A stretch of DNA of 64,000 nt from Cyclobacteriaceae bacterium (GTDB lineage: Bacteria > Bacteroidota > Bacteroidia > Cytophagales > Cyclobacteriaceae), in assembly GCA_019638275.1 (NCBI GenBank), contig JAHBUC010000010.1:85126-149125 (forward strand). Reading direction: 5' to 3'. Positions 45,568 to 53,789 of this stretch are shown here, piece after piece; the stretch's first letter is position 1; each line of letters opens with the position of its first letter. The position numbers were made by a program, and so were the translations under genes. The notes beneath the pieces are model-generated. The model was not told where the DNA came from. It made no database searches and saw only the letters and a program-made list of their open reading frames with translations.

Positions 45568-46851
45568 ATGTTCAGTACATACGAACAAACCATTGAGTAC
45601 CTGTACGCCAACTTACCCATGTTTCAGCGGGTTGGAGCTGTTGCTTTTAAGAAGGATTTAACCAACACGCTTACGCTCTGTTCAGCATTAGACAATCCAC
45701 ATCAAAAATTTAAATCTGTTCACATTGCGGGCACTAACGGAAAGGGGAGTACTGCCCACATGATTGCCTCTGTCCTGCAATCGGCTGGATATAAGACTGG
45801 CCTTTATACCTCGCCCCATTTAAAGTCATTTATCGAGCGTATTCGAATCAACGGGCAGGAAGTGTCGCAGGCATTTGTTGTCGACTTTGTAAATCGCATT
45901 CAACCCCACATTGAGTACATTAAACCTTCTTTCTTTGAAATTACGGTAGCTATGGCATTCGATTACTTTGCACAGCAGCAAGTTGACATAGCCGTAATTG
46001 AAGTTGGCTTGGGTGGAAGGCTTGATTCAACCAACGTGATTACTCCGGAAATATCCATTATTACAAATATTGGTTACGATCACATGGATATGTTGGGTGA
46101 CACGTTAGATAAGATTGCCGCTGAAAAAGCAGGAATCATTAAACCGAATATTCCGGTGGTTGTTAGTGAACGTCAGGAAGAAGTGGCCAATGTATTTGAA
46201 GAGAAGGCTAAACTTGAACAAGCGCCCATATTGTTTGCGGATAAACCGGTTGCAATCACGCAACATGGAGGTTCAGTTAGGGCGGAGTCTATCTTTCAGG
46301 ATCAGCTTATTGAATTTGAGTTTCCCTTGTTGGGCAGTTATCAGCAAAAAAATATAGCCGGAGTGCTCACCGCATTAGAGTGTCTGACTGATCGTGAGTT
46401 TTCAATTTCTAAGGAACAGGTTTGTGTTGGGATGCAACAAGTGATCAGCCAAACCGGATTGAAAGGTCGCTGGCAGATTCTTCAAAAAGACCCGTTGGTT
46501 ATTTGCGATACCGGGCACAACGTTGATGGAATCCGATCCATTGTTAAACAGTTGGCTACCTATTCCCATAAAAATCTGTTTATAGTTATAGGCATGGTCA
46601 AAGACAAGGATCATACTGCCGTGTTTAACCTGCTTCCTAAAGAAGCGAATTATATCTTCTGCCAGGCGAATATTCCGCGCGCTATGGATGCGCATGCACT
46701 TGCAGGGGAAGCACATGCCTTCGGGTTAAACGGTGAGGTAGTGCCCGATGTAAATAAAGCCTTGGATCATGCGTTGCAAAAGGCAAAATCAGAAGATCTG
46801 ATTTTTGTGGGGGGGAGTACTTTTGTAGTAGCCGAGTTGAACAATCTTTAA
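45568..46851 (+). CDS. folC: Bifunctional dihydrofolate/folylpolyglutamate synthase
   Basis: Mur-ligase-family enzyme that adds glutamate to dihydropteroate and to tetrahydrofolate, making folate polyglutamates. 427 residues, usual length. Seen: the P-loop GTNGKGSTAHM, the folate-site segment YTSPHLKSFIERIRINGQ, GGRLDSTNVITP, the Mur-type motif AAEKAGIIKP and the C-terminal ligase domain with CDTGHNVDG. It follows the TonB-like gene after a 77-nt gap holding its own promoter and precedes trmB by 19 nt. Confidence 0.96.
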   Translation: MFSTYEQTIEYLYANLPMFQRVGAVAFKKDLTNTLTLCSALDNPHQKFKSVHIAGTNGKGSTAHMIASVLQSAGYKTGLYTSPHLKSFIERIRINGQEVSQAFVVDFVNRIQPHIEYIKPSFFEITVAMAFDYFAQQQVDIAVIEVGLGGRLDSTNVITPEISIITNIGYDHMDMLGDTLDKIAAEKAGIIKPNIPVVVSERQEEVANVFEEKAKLEQAPILFADKPVAITQHGGSVRAESIFQDQLIEFEFPLLGSYQQKNIAGVLTALECLTDREFSISKEQVCVGMQQVISQTGLKGRWQILQKDPLVICDTGHNVDGIRSIVKQLATYSHKNLFIVIGMVKDKDHTAVFNLLPKEANYIFCQANIPRAMDAHALAGEAHAFGLNGEVVPDVNKALDHALQKAKSEDLIFVGGSTFVVAELNNL

Positions 46852-46870
46852 TTTCAGTGTATATCCATTC

Positions 46871-47530
46871 ATGAAAAGAAAACAGGAGCGTTTCAAAATT
46901 ATAGAAGAGCGTAACAATGTACTTGAGCGCACAAAACCAAACTACACCACCATTAAGGGAAAGTGGAGCAGTGAACATTTTAAAAATGATAATCCCATTA
47001 CCATTGAGTTGGCATGCGGCAGGGGCGAGTATACCGTAGGGTTGGCTTCGCTGTTCCCGGAAAGAAATTACATCGGGGTTGATATCAAAGGCGAACGCAT
47101 TTGGAAAGGAAGCACCTGGGCCGTAGAGCAAGGACTTACCAATGTCGCTTTTCTGCGAACGCAAATTCTGTTGATTGAAAACTTTTTTGATGAACATGAA
47201 GTAGATGAAATCTGGATTACGTTTCCCGATCCACGTCCACGCAAGCGTGATATAAAGCGCAGGTTGACAAGTCCCCGTTTTTTAGATATGTACAAAAAAC
47301 TACTGGTGCCCGGAGGCTTCGTCCGACTGAAGACAGATAACACGTTACTTTTCAATTACACCCTCGAAGTACTTGAGCAACGAACAGATATAACCGATTT
47401 TGAATTCACCCACGATGTGTATACCTCTTCACTTAGACCAGAGTGCTTCGACATTAAAACACGCTATGAAGAAGCGTTTGCTTCGAAGGGAGAGACCATT
47501 AAATACCTGCGTTTCAGATTTAAAAACTGA
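46871..47530 (+). CDS. trmB: tRNA (guanine-N7-)-methyltransferase
   Basis: Methylates G46 in the variable loop of tRNAs using S-adenosylmethionine. 219 residues. The SAM-binding motif reads ELACGRGEYTVGLA (where G-x-G-x-G is usual), followed by NYIGVDIKGERIWKGS. The signature TFPDPRPRKRDIKRRL corresponds to the family's TFPDPWPKKRHxKRRL, with Trp replaced by Arg, which is tolerated in Bacteroidota homologues. C-terminal TRYEEAFASKGETIKYLRF is typical. It lies directly downstream of folC and is probably co-transcribed with it. Confidence 0.94.
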   Translation: MKRKQERFKIIEERNNVLERTKPNYTTIKGKWSSEHFKNDNPITIELACGRGEYTVGLASLFPERNYIGVDIKGERIWKGSTWAVEQGLTNVAFLRTQILLIENFFDEHEVDEIWITFPDPRPRKRDIKRRLTSPRFLDMYKKLLVPGGFVRLKTDNTLLFNYTLEVLEQRTDITDFEFTHDVYTSSLRPECFDIKTRYEEAFASKGETIKYLRFRFKN

Positions 47531-47590
47531 TTCTTTGGTTTCATAACAATTCCATAATAGCGGCATGAAGCCAGGGTAATAGGGCAGGCT

Positions 47591-47598
47591 TACTTTTG
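47591..47598 (+). promoter_or_regulatory. Putative -7 element of the lpxH transcript
   Basis: TACTTTTG, an exact TAnnTTTG match, 76 nt before the lpxH ATG. No TTTG is present at the usual -33 distance. The leader would contain the hairpin at 47630-47655. Confidence 0.4.
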
Positions 47599-47629
47599 TG
47601 CGTGTAGAACATCTTCACAGGTTTAGGTT

Positions 47630-47655
47630 ACCTGGAGGCCGTAAGGTCTCCGGGT
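47630..47655 (+). promoter_or_regulatory. Hairpin in the lpxH 5' leader
   Basis: ACCTGGAG (47630-47637) can pair with CTCCGGGT (47648-47655; one G-U pair) around a 10-nt loop, followed by TTCTTAG. It may be a weak terminator for the folC-trmB unit or a leader hairpin affecting lpxH; it ends 19 nt before the ATG. Confidence 0.4.
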
Positions 47656-47674
47656 TTCTTAGTATACGATGTAA

Positions 47675-48529
47675 ATGAGTAAACGTAAGAAGCGCGAGCT
47701 TGAAATTGTAGTCCTCTCTGATATCCACTTAGGCACCTACGGCTGCCATGCAGAAGAACTTCTGCGTTACCTGAAAACGATCAAGCCCAAAAAGCTAATC
47801 CTGAATGGCGATATCATCGACATGTGGCAATTCAGTAAGCACTATTGGCCGAGATCACACATGCAGGTTATTAAACACATAACAGGCTTGTTAACCAAAG
47901 GCACAAAAATCATCTACCTCACAGGGAATCACGATGAAATGCTTCGCAAATTTGCCGGGTTCAAGCTGGGTTCATTTCAAATTGACAATAAAATAGTGCT
48001 TAAAATTAATGGTAAGCGTGCATGGATTTTTCATGGCGATGTGTTTGATGTAACCATGAAGTATTCGAAGTGGCTTGCCCGACTTGGTGCTGTTGGATAC
48101 GATACGCTGATCCTTATCAACACGTTTGTGAATTGGTGTTTAAAACGATTGGGGCGCGAGAAGATATCCCTTTCCAAACGCGTAAAAGACAGTGTGAAGA
48201 CAGCGGTGAAATTTATCAACGACTTTGAGAAAACAGCAACTGAAATAGCCATTTCAAACCAGTACGACTATGTGATATGCGGGCATATCCATCATCCGGA
48301 AATAAAATCCATTGAAACCGAAAAGGGTTCCGTGGTGTATTTGAATTCAGGAGATTGGGTTGAAAACCTTTCTGCACTTGAATATGATGGCAACCGATGG
48401 TCGGTTTACCGATACAAGGATGATGCGCAGGCGAGGGCCATGAAATTGCCTAAAAGATTACGAAACGATCTTGATACCGATGAAATTTTCAGGGATCTTG
48501 TTGAGGAGTTTTTATTGGCCAAGAAATGA
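47675..48529 (+). CDS. lpxH: UDP-2,3-diacylglucosamine diphosphatase-like metallophosphoesterase
   Basis: Calcineurin-like phosphoesterase, probably the LpxH step of lipid A synthesis (UDP-2,3-diacylglucosamine to lipid X plus UMP) at the inner membrane. 284 residues with the two-metal motifs in order: DIHLG (metal 1), NGDIIDMW, GNHDEM, FHGDVFD and GHIHHPEI. The C-terminal ~45-residue tail is longer than in E. coli LpxH (about 240 aa). It overlaps the glycosyltransferase gene by 4 nt (ATGA), so the two are co-translated; a shared role in envelope glycolipids is plausible. Bacteroidota LpxH assignments of this kind rest on similarity only. Confidence 0.85.
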   Translation: MSKRKKRELEIVVLSDIHLGTYGCHAEELLRYLKTIKPKKLILNGDIIDMWQFSKHYWPRSHMQVIKHITGLLTKGTKIIYLTGNHDEMLRKFAGFKLGSFQIDNKIVLKINGKRAWIFHGDVFDVTMKYSKWLARLGAVGYDTLILINTFVNWCLKRLGREKISLSKRVKDSVKTAVKFINDFEKTATEIAISNQYDYVICGHIHHPEIKSIETEKGSVVYLNSGDWVENLSALEYDGNRWSVYRYKDDAQARAMKLPKRLRNDLDTDEIFRDLVEEFLLAKK

Positions 48530-49521
48530 AACTGCTTTATGCCATTCAAGGTACAGGTAATGGTCATGTGGCCCGGGCACTTGATATTGTACCGATCTTA
48601 AAAGAGTATGGCGAACTGGATGTATTTCTCAGCGGTGCGCAGGCCGAAATCAAACTTCCCTTTCCGGTCACCCATACATCCAAAGGGCTTAGCTTCTTTT
48701 TTGGGAAATCGGGCGGTATAGATTTTTACAAGACCTTCAAACAGAACAGCTCAAAGGAGGTACTGCGTGAAATCAAAAAATTTCCGGCAGAAAAGTATGA
48801 CCTGATCATCAACGACTTTGAACCCATATCAGCATGGTCGGCCAGACGAAAAAAAATTCCGTGTGTTTCGCTTAGTCATCAGTCGGCATTATTATCTAAA
48901 AAGGTGCCGCATCCAAAACATTTCGATCCGGTGGGCGAATGGATTTTGAATAATTACGCTCCGGCTGATGCATCCGTAGGGTTTCATTTTACCCGATACG
49001 ATAATACCATTTACACCCCGGTGATTCGAAAGGCCATACGTGAAGCCAAAGTGACCAAAGGGGAACATTACACCGTATACTTACCCGCCTATGATGACCG
49101 AAAACTCGTTCCATTACTTGCGCGCATTCCTAATGTTCGGTGGCACATCTTTTCCAAACATGCACCAAAGCCCTATCACATTGGCCGGTTATCGGTTTAC
49201 CCCATTAATAATGAAGAGTTTGTTGCCAGTGTAGTCTCGTCAAAAGGCGTGTTATCGGGTGCAGGTTTTGAAACGCCTGCCGAAGTTTTGTTTTTGGGCA
49301 AAAAGCTGATGGTTGTGCCTATGAAACGGCAGTACGAACAACACTACAATGCTGCTGCTTTGCGCGATTTGGGTGTGCCCGTTTTAAAAAATGTAAAACG
49401 CAAGTGCCTGTCGAAAATTCAGGAGTGGATTGAATCCAATAAAAAAACAGAAATCAATTACCAGGACAGCACACGAGAGGCCATCGAACATGCCTTGCGG
49501 TTGGGTGGAATTTCCGTTTAA
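48526..49521 (+). CDS. Glycosyltransferase-like protein (GT-B, UGT/MurG-like)
   Basis: 331 residues resembling the GT-B fold glycosyltransferases with a MurG-like architecture. The N-terminal glycine motif is IQGTGNGHVARALD (8-21); the C-terminal nucleotide-sugar region is GVLSGAGFETPAEVLFLGK followed by KRQYEQHYNA, as in the Glyco_trans_1_3 type family. No signal peptide or membrane helix. It is coupled to the LpxH gene by a 4-nt overlap. Acceptor and donor are unknown; involvement in envelope glycolipids is inferred from the neighbour. Confidence 0.8.
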   Translation: MKLLYAIQGTGNGHVARALDIVPILKEYGELDVFLSGAQAEIKLPFPVTHTSKGLSFFFGKSGGIDFYKTFKQNSSKEVLREIKKFPAEKYDLIINDFEPISAWSARRKKIPCVSLSHQSALLSKKVPHPKHFDPVGEWILNNYAPADASVGFHFTRYDNTIYTPVIRKAIREAKVTKGEHYTVYLPAYDDRKLVPLLARIPNVRWHIFSKHAPKPYHIGRLSVYPINNEEFVASVVSSKGVLSGAGFETPAEVLFLGKKLMVVPMKRQYEQHYNAAALRDLGVPVLKNVKRKCLSKIQEWIESNKKTEINYQDSTREAIEHALRLGGISV

Positions 49522-49535
49522 GTGTGATCTGCCTA

Positions 49536-50108
49536 TTACTCCTCCAGAAACTCCAATACCTGGGCCAGTTCATCATAGTTTTTGTAACCGGGCCGTGTTT
49601 CTGCTGAGCCTTTCAAGGCAATGCCGATATGCGGTATCTCAATGAGTTGCCTTGTATTCTCTCCCGGATTATCAACCAGTATCTGAAACTCTGCTGCAAG
49701 TTTGCGAAGTTCATCGTTTGTTGCGGTATCCGGAACCAGCAGGTAAGCTATGTCCAATTTATGTTGATCCACTATTTGCTTGTGCCGCTCAAACCCTTCA
49801 ACGGAAGTAGCTACGATCAATTTAATATTCGATGGATTTAACACCATCATATCCTCAATGGATAACTCTACCAGATCGGGTTGATATTGGTTCATGATAT
49901 CGCTCAAATCATCAGTGCCATATGCCTCTGCCACTACCTGTGGTCCGGCAAACCAACCCCGCATTTCCTGAAATTGCTTCGGCTCAACATAACCAGCATT
50001 TCCCGGCACAACAGTAAATCCCAACAAATCAACACCCATGCCGGCACAATACCGGGCATCGCTCAGGTTCGAAATGTTTCCTACTTTAACGGTTACTTTT
50101 AAGGCCAT
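49536..50108 (-). CDS. TrpF-like (phosphoribosylanthranilate isomerase fold) protein lacking catalytic Cys
   Basis: 190-residue TIM-barrel-like protein resembling phosphoribosylanthranilate isomerase (TrpF). The N-terminal strand reads VTVKVGNISNLSDARYCAGM, where TrpF has K-I-C-G-I-T-N; the catalytic Cys is replaced by Gly. The Asp-containing strand ILVDNPGENTRQL and the phosphate-binding C-terminal region ALKGSAETRPGYKN are retained. It stands alone, with no trp genes near, convergent with the glycosyltransferase gene and divergent from the lipoprotein at 50177. It is either a repurposed paralogue or an inactive relative; it should not be called a functional trpF on this evidence. Confidence 0.75.
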   Translation of the reverse strand: MALKVTVKVGNISNLSDARYCAGMGVDLLGFTVVPGNAGYVEPKQFQEMRGWFAGPQVVAEAYGTDDLSDIMNQYQPDLVELSIEDMMVLNPSNIKLIVATSVEGFERHKQIVDQHKLDIAYLLVPDTATNDELRKLAAEFQILVDNPGENTRQLIEIPHIGIALKGSAETRPGYKNYDELAQVLEFLEE

Positions 50109-50176
50109 TTTAAAATCGATAACTTTGTGAATATCCGACTCACTTGTCGGGCCGAATTACTTAAAATGTTGGGTAC

Positions 50177-50857
50177 TTGAAAAGAATTGCTTCATTTTTA
50201 TTGGTGCTGTTGAGTGTATTGTGGAGTTGTTCATCTGATGAAGTCAGGTTGGCGGATTCAGGTTTCTTCCCAGTACAGATCGGTTTTTTTCAGGTTTATG
50301 ATGTGAACGAGATCATCTACACCGCATTCAATCCTCCCCAATCACTTACCTATCAACTACGTGTTGAGGTTTTGGACGCTTTTGAGAATCAGGGTGGTGG
50401 ATTAACTTATGTGACCTACAGAAGCAAGCGGGAAACAGATAGCGACCCCTGGGATTATCTTGATACCTGGTCGGTAAGAAAAACGGATCAATTTGCCCTA
50501 GTGGCTGAAGGAAACACTACCTATGCAAAACTGGTTTTTCCGTTACGCGTTAATGCATCATGGAACGGCAACCAGTTTAACGATGAAGGAGAGGATGAGT
50601 ATACGCTGGAACAGTATGGTGGTGCGTTTAATGCGGGTAATGGTATTTCGTTTTCTGATGTAATTGTTGTTAATCAAAATAGAGAAAGCAACCTGGTGTT
50701 TAAAGATGACCGCCTGGAAGTGTATAGTTTTGAAAAAGGTTTGGTGTACAGTGAGTACCAGGTGTGGCAGTACAACTGTTCAGGTGGTACCTGCACAGGC
50801 CAGATCAATAATGGAAAATACAGAAAGATGGTGCTGACGGATTATGGTGTTGAATAG
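50177..50857 (+). CDS. Hypothetical lipoprotein
   Basis: 226-residue SPII lipoprotein with a short signal, MKRIASFLLVLLSVLWSC, and acylated Cys at 18. The start is a TTG at 50177; no ATG is available in frame, and the ATG 11 nt upstream is in another frame and stops at once. The mature domain is rich in beta-strand and aromatic residues (FFPVQIGFFQVYDVNEIIYT) and has two late cysteines (YNCSGGTCTG) that may form a disulfide. Its 3' end overlaps the subtilase gene by 14 nt, so the two are co-transcribed. Function unknown. Confidence 0.75.
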   Translation: MKRIASFLLVLLSVLWSCSSDEVRLADSGFFPVQIGFFQVYDVNEIIYTAFNPPQSLTYQLRVEVLDAFENQGGGLTYVTYRSKRETDSDPWDYLDTWSVRKTDQFALVAEGNTTYAKLVFPLRVNASWNGNQFNDEGEDEYTLEQYGGAFNAGNGISFSDVIVVNQNRESNLVFKDDRLEVYSFEKGLVYSEYQVWQYNCSGGTCTGQINNGKYRKMVLTDYGVE

Positions 50858-52463
50858 ATTTCTTTTGCTCATCCTGCTTTACGTATGCACATCCAATGTA
50901 CATGCGCAGGTAAATCAGTATATGGTATTTTTTGAAGACAAATCCGGCACACCTCATTCTATAAATTCACCTGAAACGTTTTTATCTGAACGTGCTCTTG
51001 AGCGAAGAGAAAGGCAAGGTATTGCCATCGTTCAAAATGATTTACCAGTAAGTCCGGTTTATGTTCAGGGTGTTCGCGATACTGGTGCTGATGTGATCTA
51101 TGCAACAAAGTGGATGAATGGCGTACTGGTTTCTTGTGATGACGCATTGCTTCTATCAATCCAGGCGTTGGAATATGTTTCATCAGTTGAATTGGTCTCT
51201 CCGGGAAGTCATCCTGCCTCGGGGAACCGAAGCAAATTCAAAAATGAATTGGCCGATACGAAAGAAGAAGCAACCGATACCCAACTGACCATGATTGGGC
51301 TTGATGCCATGCATAGTGATGGGAACAGGGGTGAAGGAATAATTATAGCTGTATTTGATGGAGGTTTTTCGGGGGTAAATACGACAGCACCCTTTCAGCA
51401 TTTACTTACGAATAATCAAATCGACCTCACCGCATCATTTGATTTCATTTCCGGAACTGCAAACGTTTTTCAATACGATGACCACGGAACACGTGTGTTA
51501 TCCATTATGAGTGCTCAAGTTAACGGATCATTTACCGGTGGTGTAACAGAGGCTTCTTACCAACTTTATGTAACGGAAGATATTCCAACGGAATACCGCA
51601 TTGAAGAATACAACTGGCTATTCGCTGCTGAACGAGCCGACAGTGCGGGCGCAGATATTATTCACTCCTCACTTGGCTACAGCACGTTCGATATAGCTTC
51701 TATGGATTACACCACTGATCAGTTGAACGGTAAGACCACTGTGGTTACCCGTGCAGCACAGATGGCTTTTAGCAAGGGTATGGTTGTAGTGGCAAGTGCG
51801 GGCAATGAAGGAAACATCGCCTCCTGGAGAATTGTAACTGCCCCCGCTGACGGGGAAGATGTGATTGCCGTTGGCAACATAAATGGCTTTGGTGTTCGGT
51901 CTTCATCCAGTTCAATTGGCCCAAGTGCCGATGGAAGAATCAAACCCGATGTTGTAGCACTGGGCTCCGGTGTTTCGGTAGTGCGTGCCAACGGATCGGT
52001 ATTTACCGGCTCAGGTACTTCATTTTCGGCACCACTTGTAACTTCATTGTTAGCTGGCATCTGGAAAGATAAACCAGGTTTAAAAAATTCGGACCTGATT
52101 ATAGCCCTGCGGCTCACCGCCTCTCAGGCCAAAAGTCCCGATAATTTCTTAGGTTTTGGAATACCCAATTACCTCGCGATAAAGCATTACTTGGAGCAAA
52201 CCCCTCAAACGGAACCGGTTATTGTTTTTCCAAATCCGGTTATCACAAACCTTACGGTACGTCCCGCATCACCGGAAGATGGGAATCTTAAGCTGATGCT
52301 TATTTCAGCTCAGGGTCAGGTGGTGACGGAGCGGGAAGTTTCCTTTTCGTGGTTAAACAATGAATATACGGCTGATGTATCGGCACTGGCTTCCGGCTTT
52401 TACATTTTACGAATACAGACAACCAGCCAGATTTTAACTTTCCGGATCGTAAAGATGAACTGA
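50844..52463 (+). CDS. T9SS-exported subtilisin-family (S8) serine protease
   Basis: 539-residue secreted protease. Signal peptide about 1-22 (ends VHAQ). The catalytic triad is visible: D172 (IIIAVFDGGF), H214 (YDDHGTRVLS) and S393 (GSGTSFSAP), plus the oxyanion-region segment ASAGNEGN. The last ~85 residues are a type A T9SS sorting domain (VFPNPVITNLTV; ASGFYILRI), so the enzyme is exported across the outer membrane and probably attached to the surface or released. It follows the lipoprotein with a 14-nt overlap and precedes rpe by 32 nt. Substrate unknown. Confidence 0.94.
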   Translation: MVLNRFLLLILLYVCTSNVHAQVNQYMVFFEDKSGTPHSINSPETFLSERALERRERQGIAIVQNDLPVSPVYVQGVRDTGADVIYATKWMNGVLVSCDDALLLSIQALEYVSSVELVSPGSHPASGNRSKFKNELADTKEEATDTQLTMIGLDAMHSDGNRGEGIIIAVFDGGFSGVNTTAPFQHLLTNNQIDLTASFDFISGTANVFQYDDHGTRVLSIMSAQVNGSFTGGVTEASYQLYVTEDIPTEYRIEEYNWLFAAERADSAGADIIHSSLGYSTFDIASMDYTTDQLNGKTTVVTRAAQMAFSKGMVVVASAGNEGNIASWRIVTAPADGEDVIAVGNINGFGVRSSSSSIGPSADGRIKPDVVALGSGVSVVRANGSVFTGSGTSFSAPLVTSLLAGIWKDKPGLKNSDLIIALRLTASQAKSPDNFLGFGIPNYLAIKHYLEQTPQTEPVIVFPNPVITNLTVRPASPEDGNLKLMLISAQGQVVTEREVSFSWLNNEYTADVSALASGFYILRIQTTSQILTFRIVKMN

Positions 52464-52473
52464 ATCAGAGCCG

Positions 52474-52481
52474 TATATTTG
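52474..52481 (+). promoter_or_regulatory. Putative -7 element of rpe
   Basis: TATATTTG, an exact TAnnTTTG match, 14 nt before the rpe ATG. No TTTG at the -33 position is seen. Transcription from here would give a leader of fewer than 10 nt. Confidence 0.4.
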
Positions 52482-52495
52482 AGAAATTTTTTCGC

Positions 52496-53149
52496 ATGGC
52501 TCAACCCATAATTGCACCCTCTGTTCTTGCTGCTGATTTTGCCAACCTGGAACGTGAAGTTCGCATGGTCAATGAAAGCGATGCCGATTGGATTCATATC
52601 GACATTATGGATGGTGTTTTTGTACCCAATCTTTCCTTTGGATTACCGGTAACATCCGCCATAAAAAAACACGCCAGCAAGCCGTTGGATGTTCACCTGA
52701 TGATTGTTCATCCGGAGCGGTACCTGAATGCATTTAAGCAAGCAGGAGCCTCCACCATAACTGTACATTATGAAGCCTGTGAGCACCTGCACCGGACAAT
52801 ACAAGAGATCAAGGCGCTTGGCTGCCAGGCTGGTGTAGCCATCAATCCACACACCCACGTAAGCCTGCTGGAGGATATCATCCAGGATATTGACCTGGTT
52901 TGTGTGATGGCTGTGAACCCCGGATTTGGCGGGCAGAAATTTATTGAGCGGACATACGAAAAAATACAGGCACTGAAAACCCTGATTGATTCCCGCAACT
53001 CATCAGCACTGATAGAAATTGATGGCGGGGTAAACCTTGACAACGCTGCTGCGTTACGGAAAGCGGGAGCAGATGTGCTGGTGGCGGGTAACTTTGTTTT
53101 CAGCGCAGCAAATCCCAAAGCAGTCATTACCCAATTGAAGAATATTTAA
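52496..53149 (+). CDS. rpe: Ribulose-phosphate 3-epimerase
   Basis: Pentose-phosphate-pathway enzyme interconverting ribulose-5-phosphate and xylulose-5-phosphate. 217 residues, full length TIM barrel. Seen: IAPSVLAADFANL, the metal- and catalytic-Asp segment HIDIMDGVFVPNLSFG, DVHLMIVHPERY, VNPGFGGQKFI and the second catalytic Asp segment IDGGVNLDNAAALRKAGAD. It stands between the T9SS subtilase and the LpoB-like lipoprotein, with its own -7 element. Confidence 0.97.
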   Translation: MAQPIIAPSVLAADFANLEREVRMVNESDADWIHIDIMDGVFVPNLSFGLPVTSAIKKHASKPLDVHLMIVHPERYLNAFKQAGASTITVHYEACEHLHRTIQEIKALGCQAGVAINPHTHVSLLEDIIQDIDLVCVMAVNPGFGGQKFIERTYEKIQALKTLIDSRNSSALIEIDGGVNLDNAAALRKAGADVLVAGNFVFSAANPKAVITQLKNI

Positions 53150-53205
53150 GCCCTGAAAAGGCATTTCCGGCAAGGTTTTTGATTTTTCACATCAAACATT
53201 TTCTT

Positions 53206-53778
53206 ATGAACAAGGTTCTTACTCTTTTCGCAGTTTTACTTTTATTGTCGTGTTCGCGTTCGGTTACCCGAATTGATCCGGCCACTGAAATTGACCTGAG
53301 TGGCCGATGGAATGATACAGATTCGCGCAGGGTAGCCGACCAAATGATACACGACCTTTTTCAATCAAACCAGTTTAAGAAATATGCCGAGACGCTTGGC
53401 CGAAAACCTGTACTGGTAATGAGTACAATAAAGAACAAAACCAGTGAACACATTGATGCCGCCAACTACATTAAAAAATTTGAAATCGTGATTCACAACT
53501 CAGGCATTGCCGAATTGGTAGAGTCGGAAGAGTTTCGTGACAAGGTAAGAAAGGAGCGAGCGGAGCAACAGGACTTTGCCGATCCGGCAACGGCAGCACG
53601 TTGGGGCAAAGAACTGGGAGCAGATCTGATTTTATTTGGTGAAATGACTTCCGAAAGTGATGTGTATCAGAAAAAGCGTGTTGTGAACTACATCACCACG
53701 TTATTCCTTACCGATGTGGAGACCAACAGGCGCGTGTGGTATGGACAGCACGAAATAAAAAAGCTGGTAAAGAATTAA
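53206..53778 (+). CDS. LpoB-like lipoprotein (penicillin-binding-protein activator family)
   Basis: 190-residue SPII lipoprotein: lipobox LLSC with acylated Cys16. The mature domain resembles LpoB/YcfM (RKPVLVMSTIKNKTSEHID; WGKELGADLILFGEMTSE), which in gammaproteobacteria activates PBP1b from the outer membrane. The ATG at 53206 is preferred over the upstream in-frame TTG-type start because it gives the lipoprotein signal directly. It lies 11 nt upstream of the COG3014-like lipoprotein, a pairing also seen in other phyla. Whether a PBP is the target in this organism is not shown. Confidence 0.8.
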   Translation: MNKVLTLFAVLLLLSCSRSVTRIDPATEIDLSGRWNDTDSRRVADQMIHDLFQSNQFKKYAETLGRKPVLVMSTIKNKTSEHIDAANYIKKFEIVIHNSGIAELVESEEFRDKVRKERAEQQDFADPATAARWGKELGADLILFGEMTSESDVYQKKRVVNYITTLFLTDVETNRRVWYGQHEIKKLVKN

Positions 53779-53789
53779 TTTTTTAAATC

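Noticed and set aside
46682..47197. 171-aa minus-strand frame across the folC-trmB junction
   Set aside because: Opposite two well supported genes, no promoter or motif; sense frames have intact active-site signatures.
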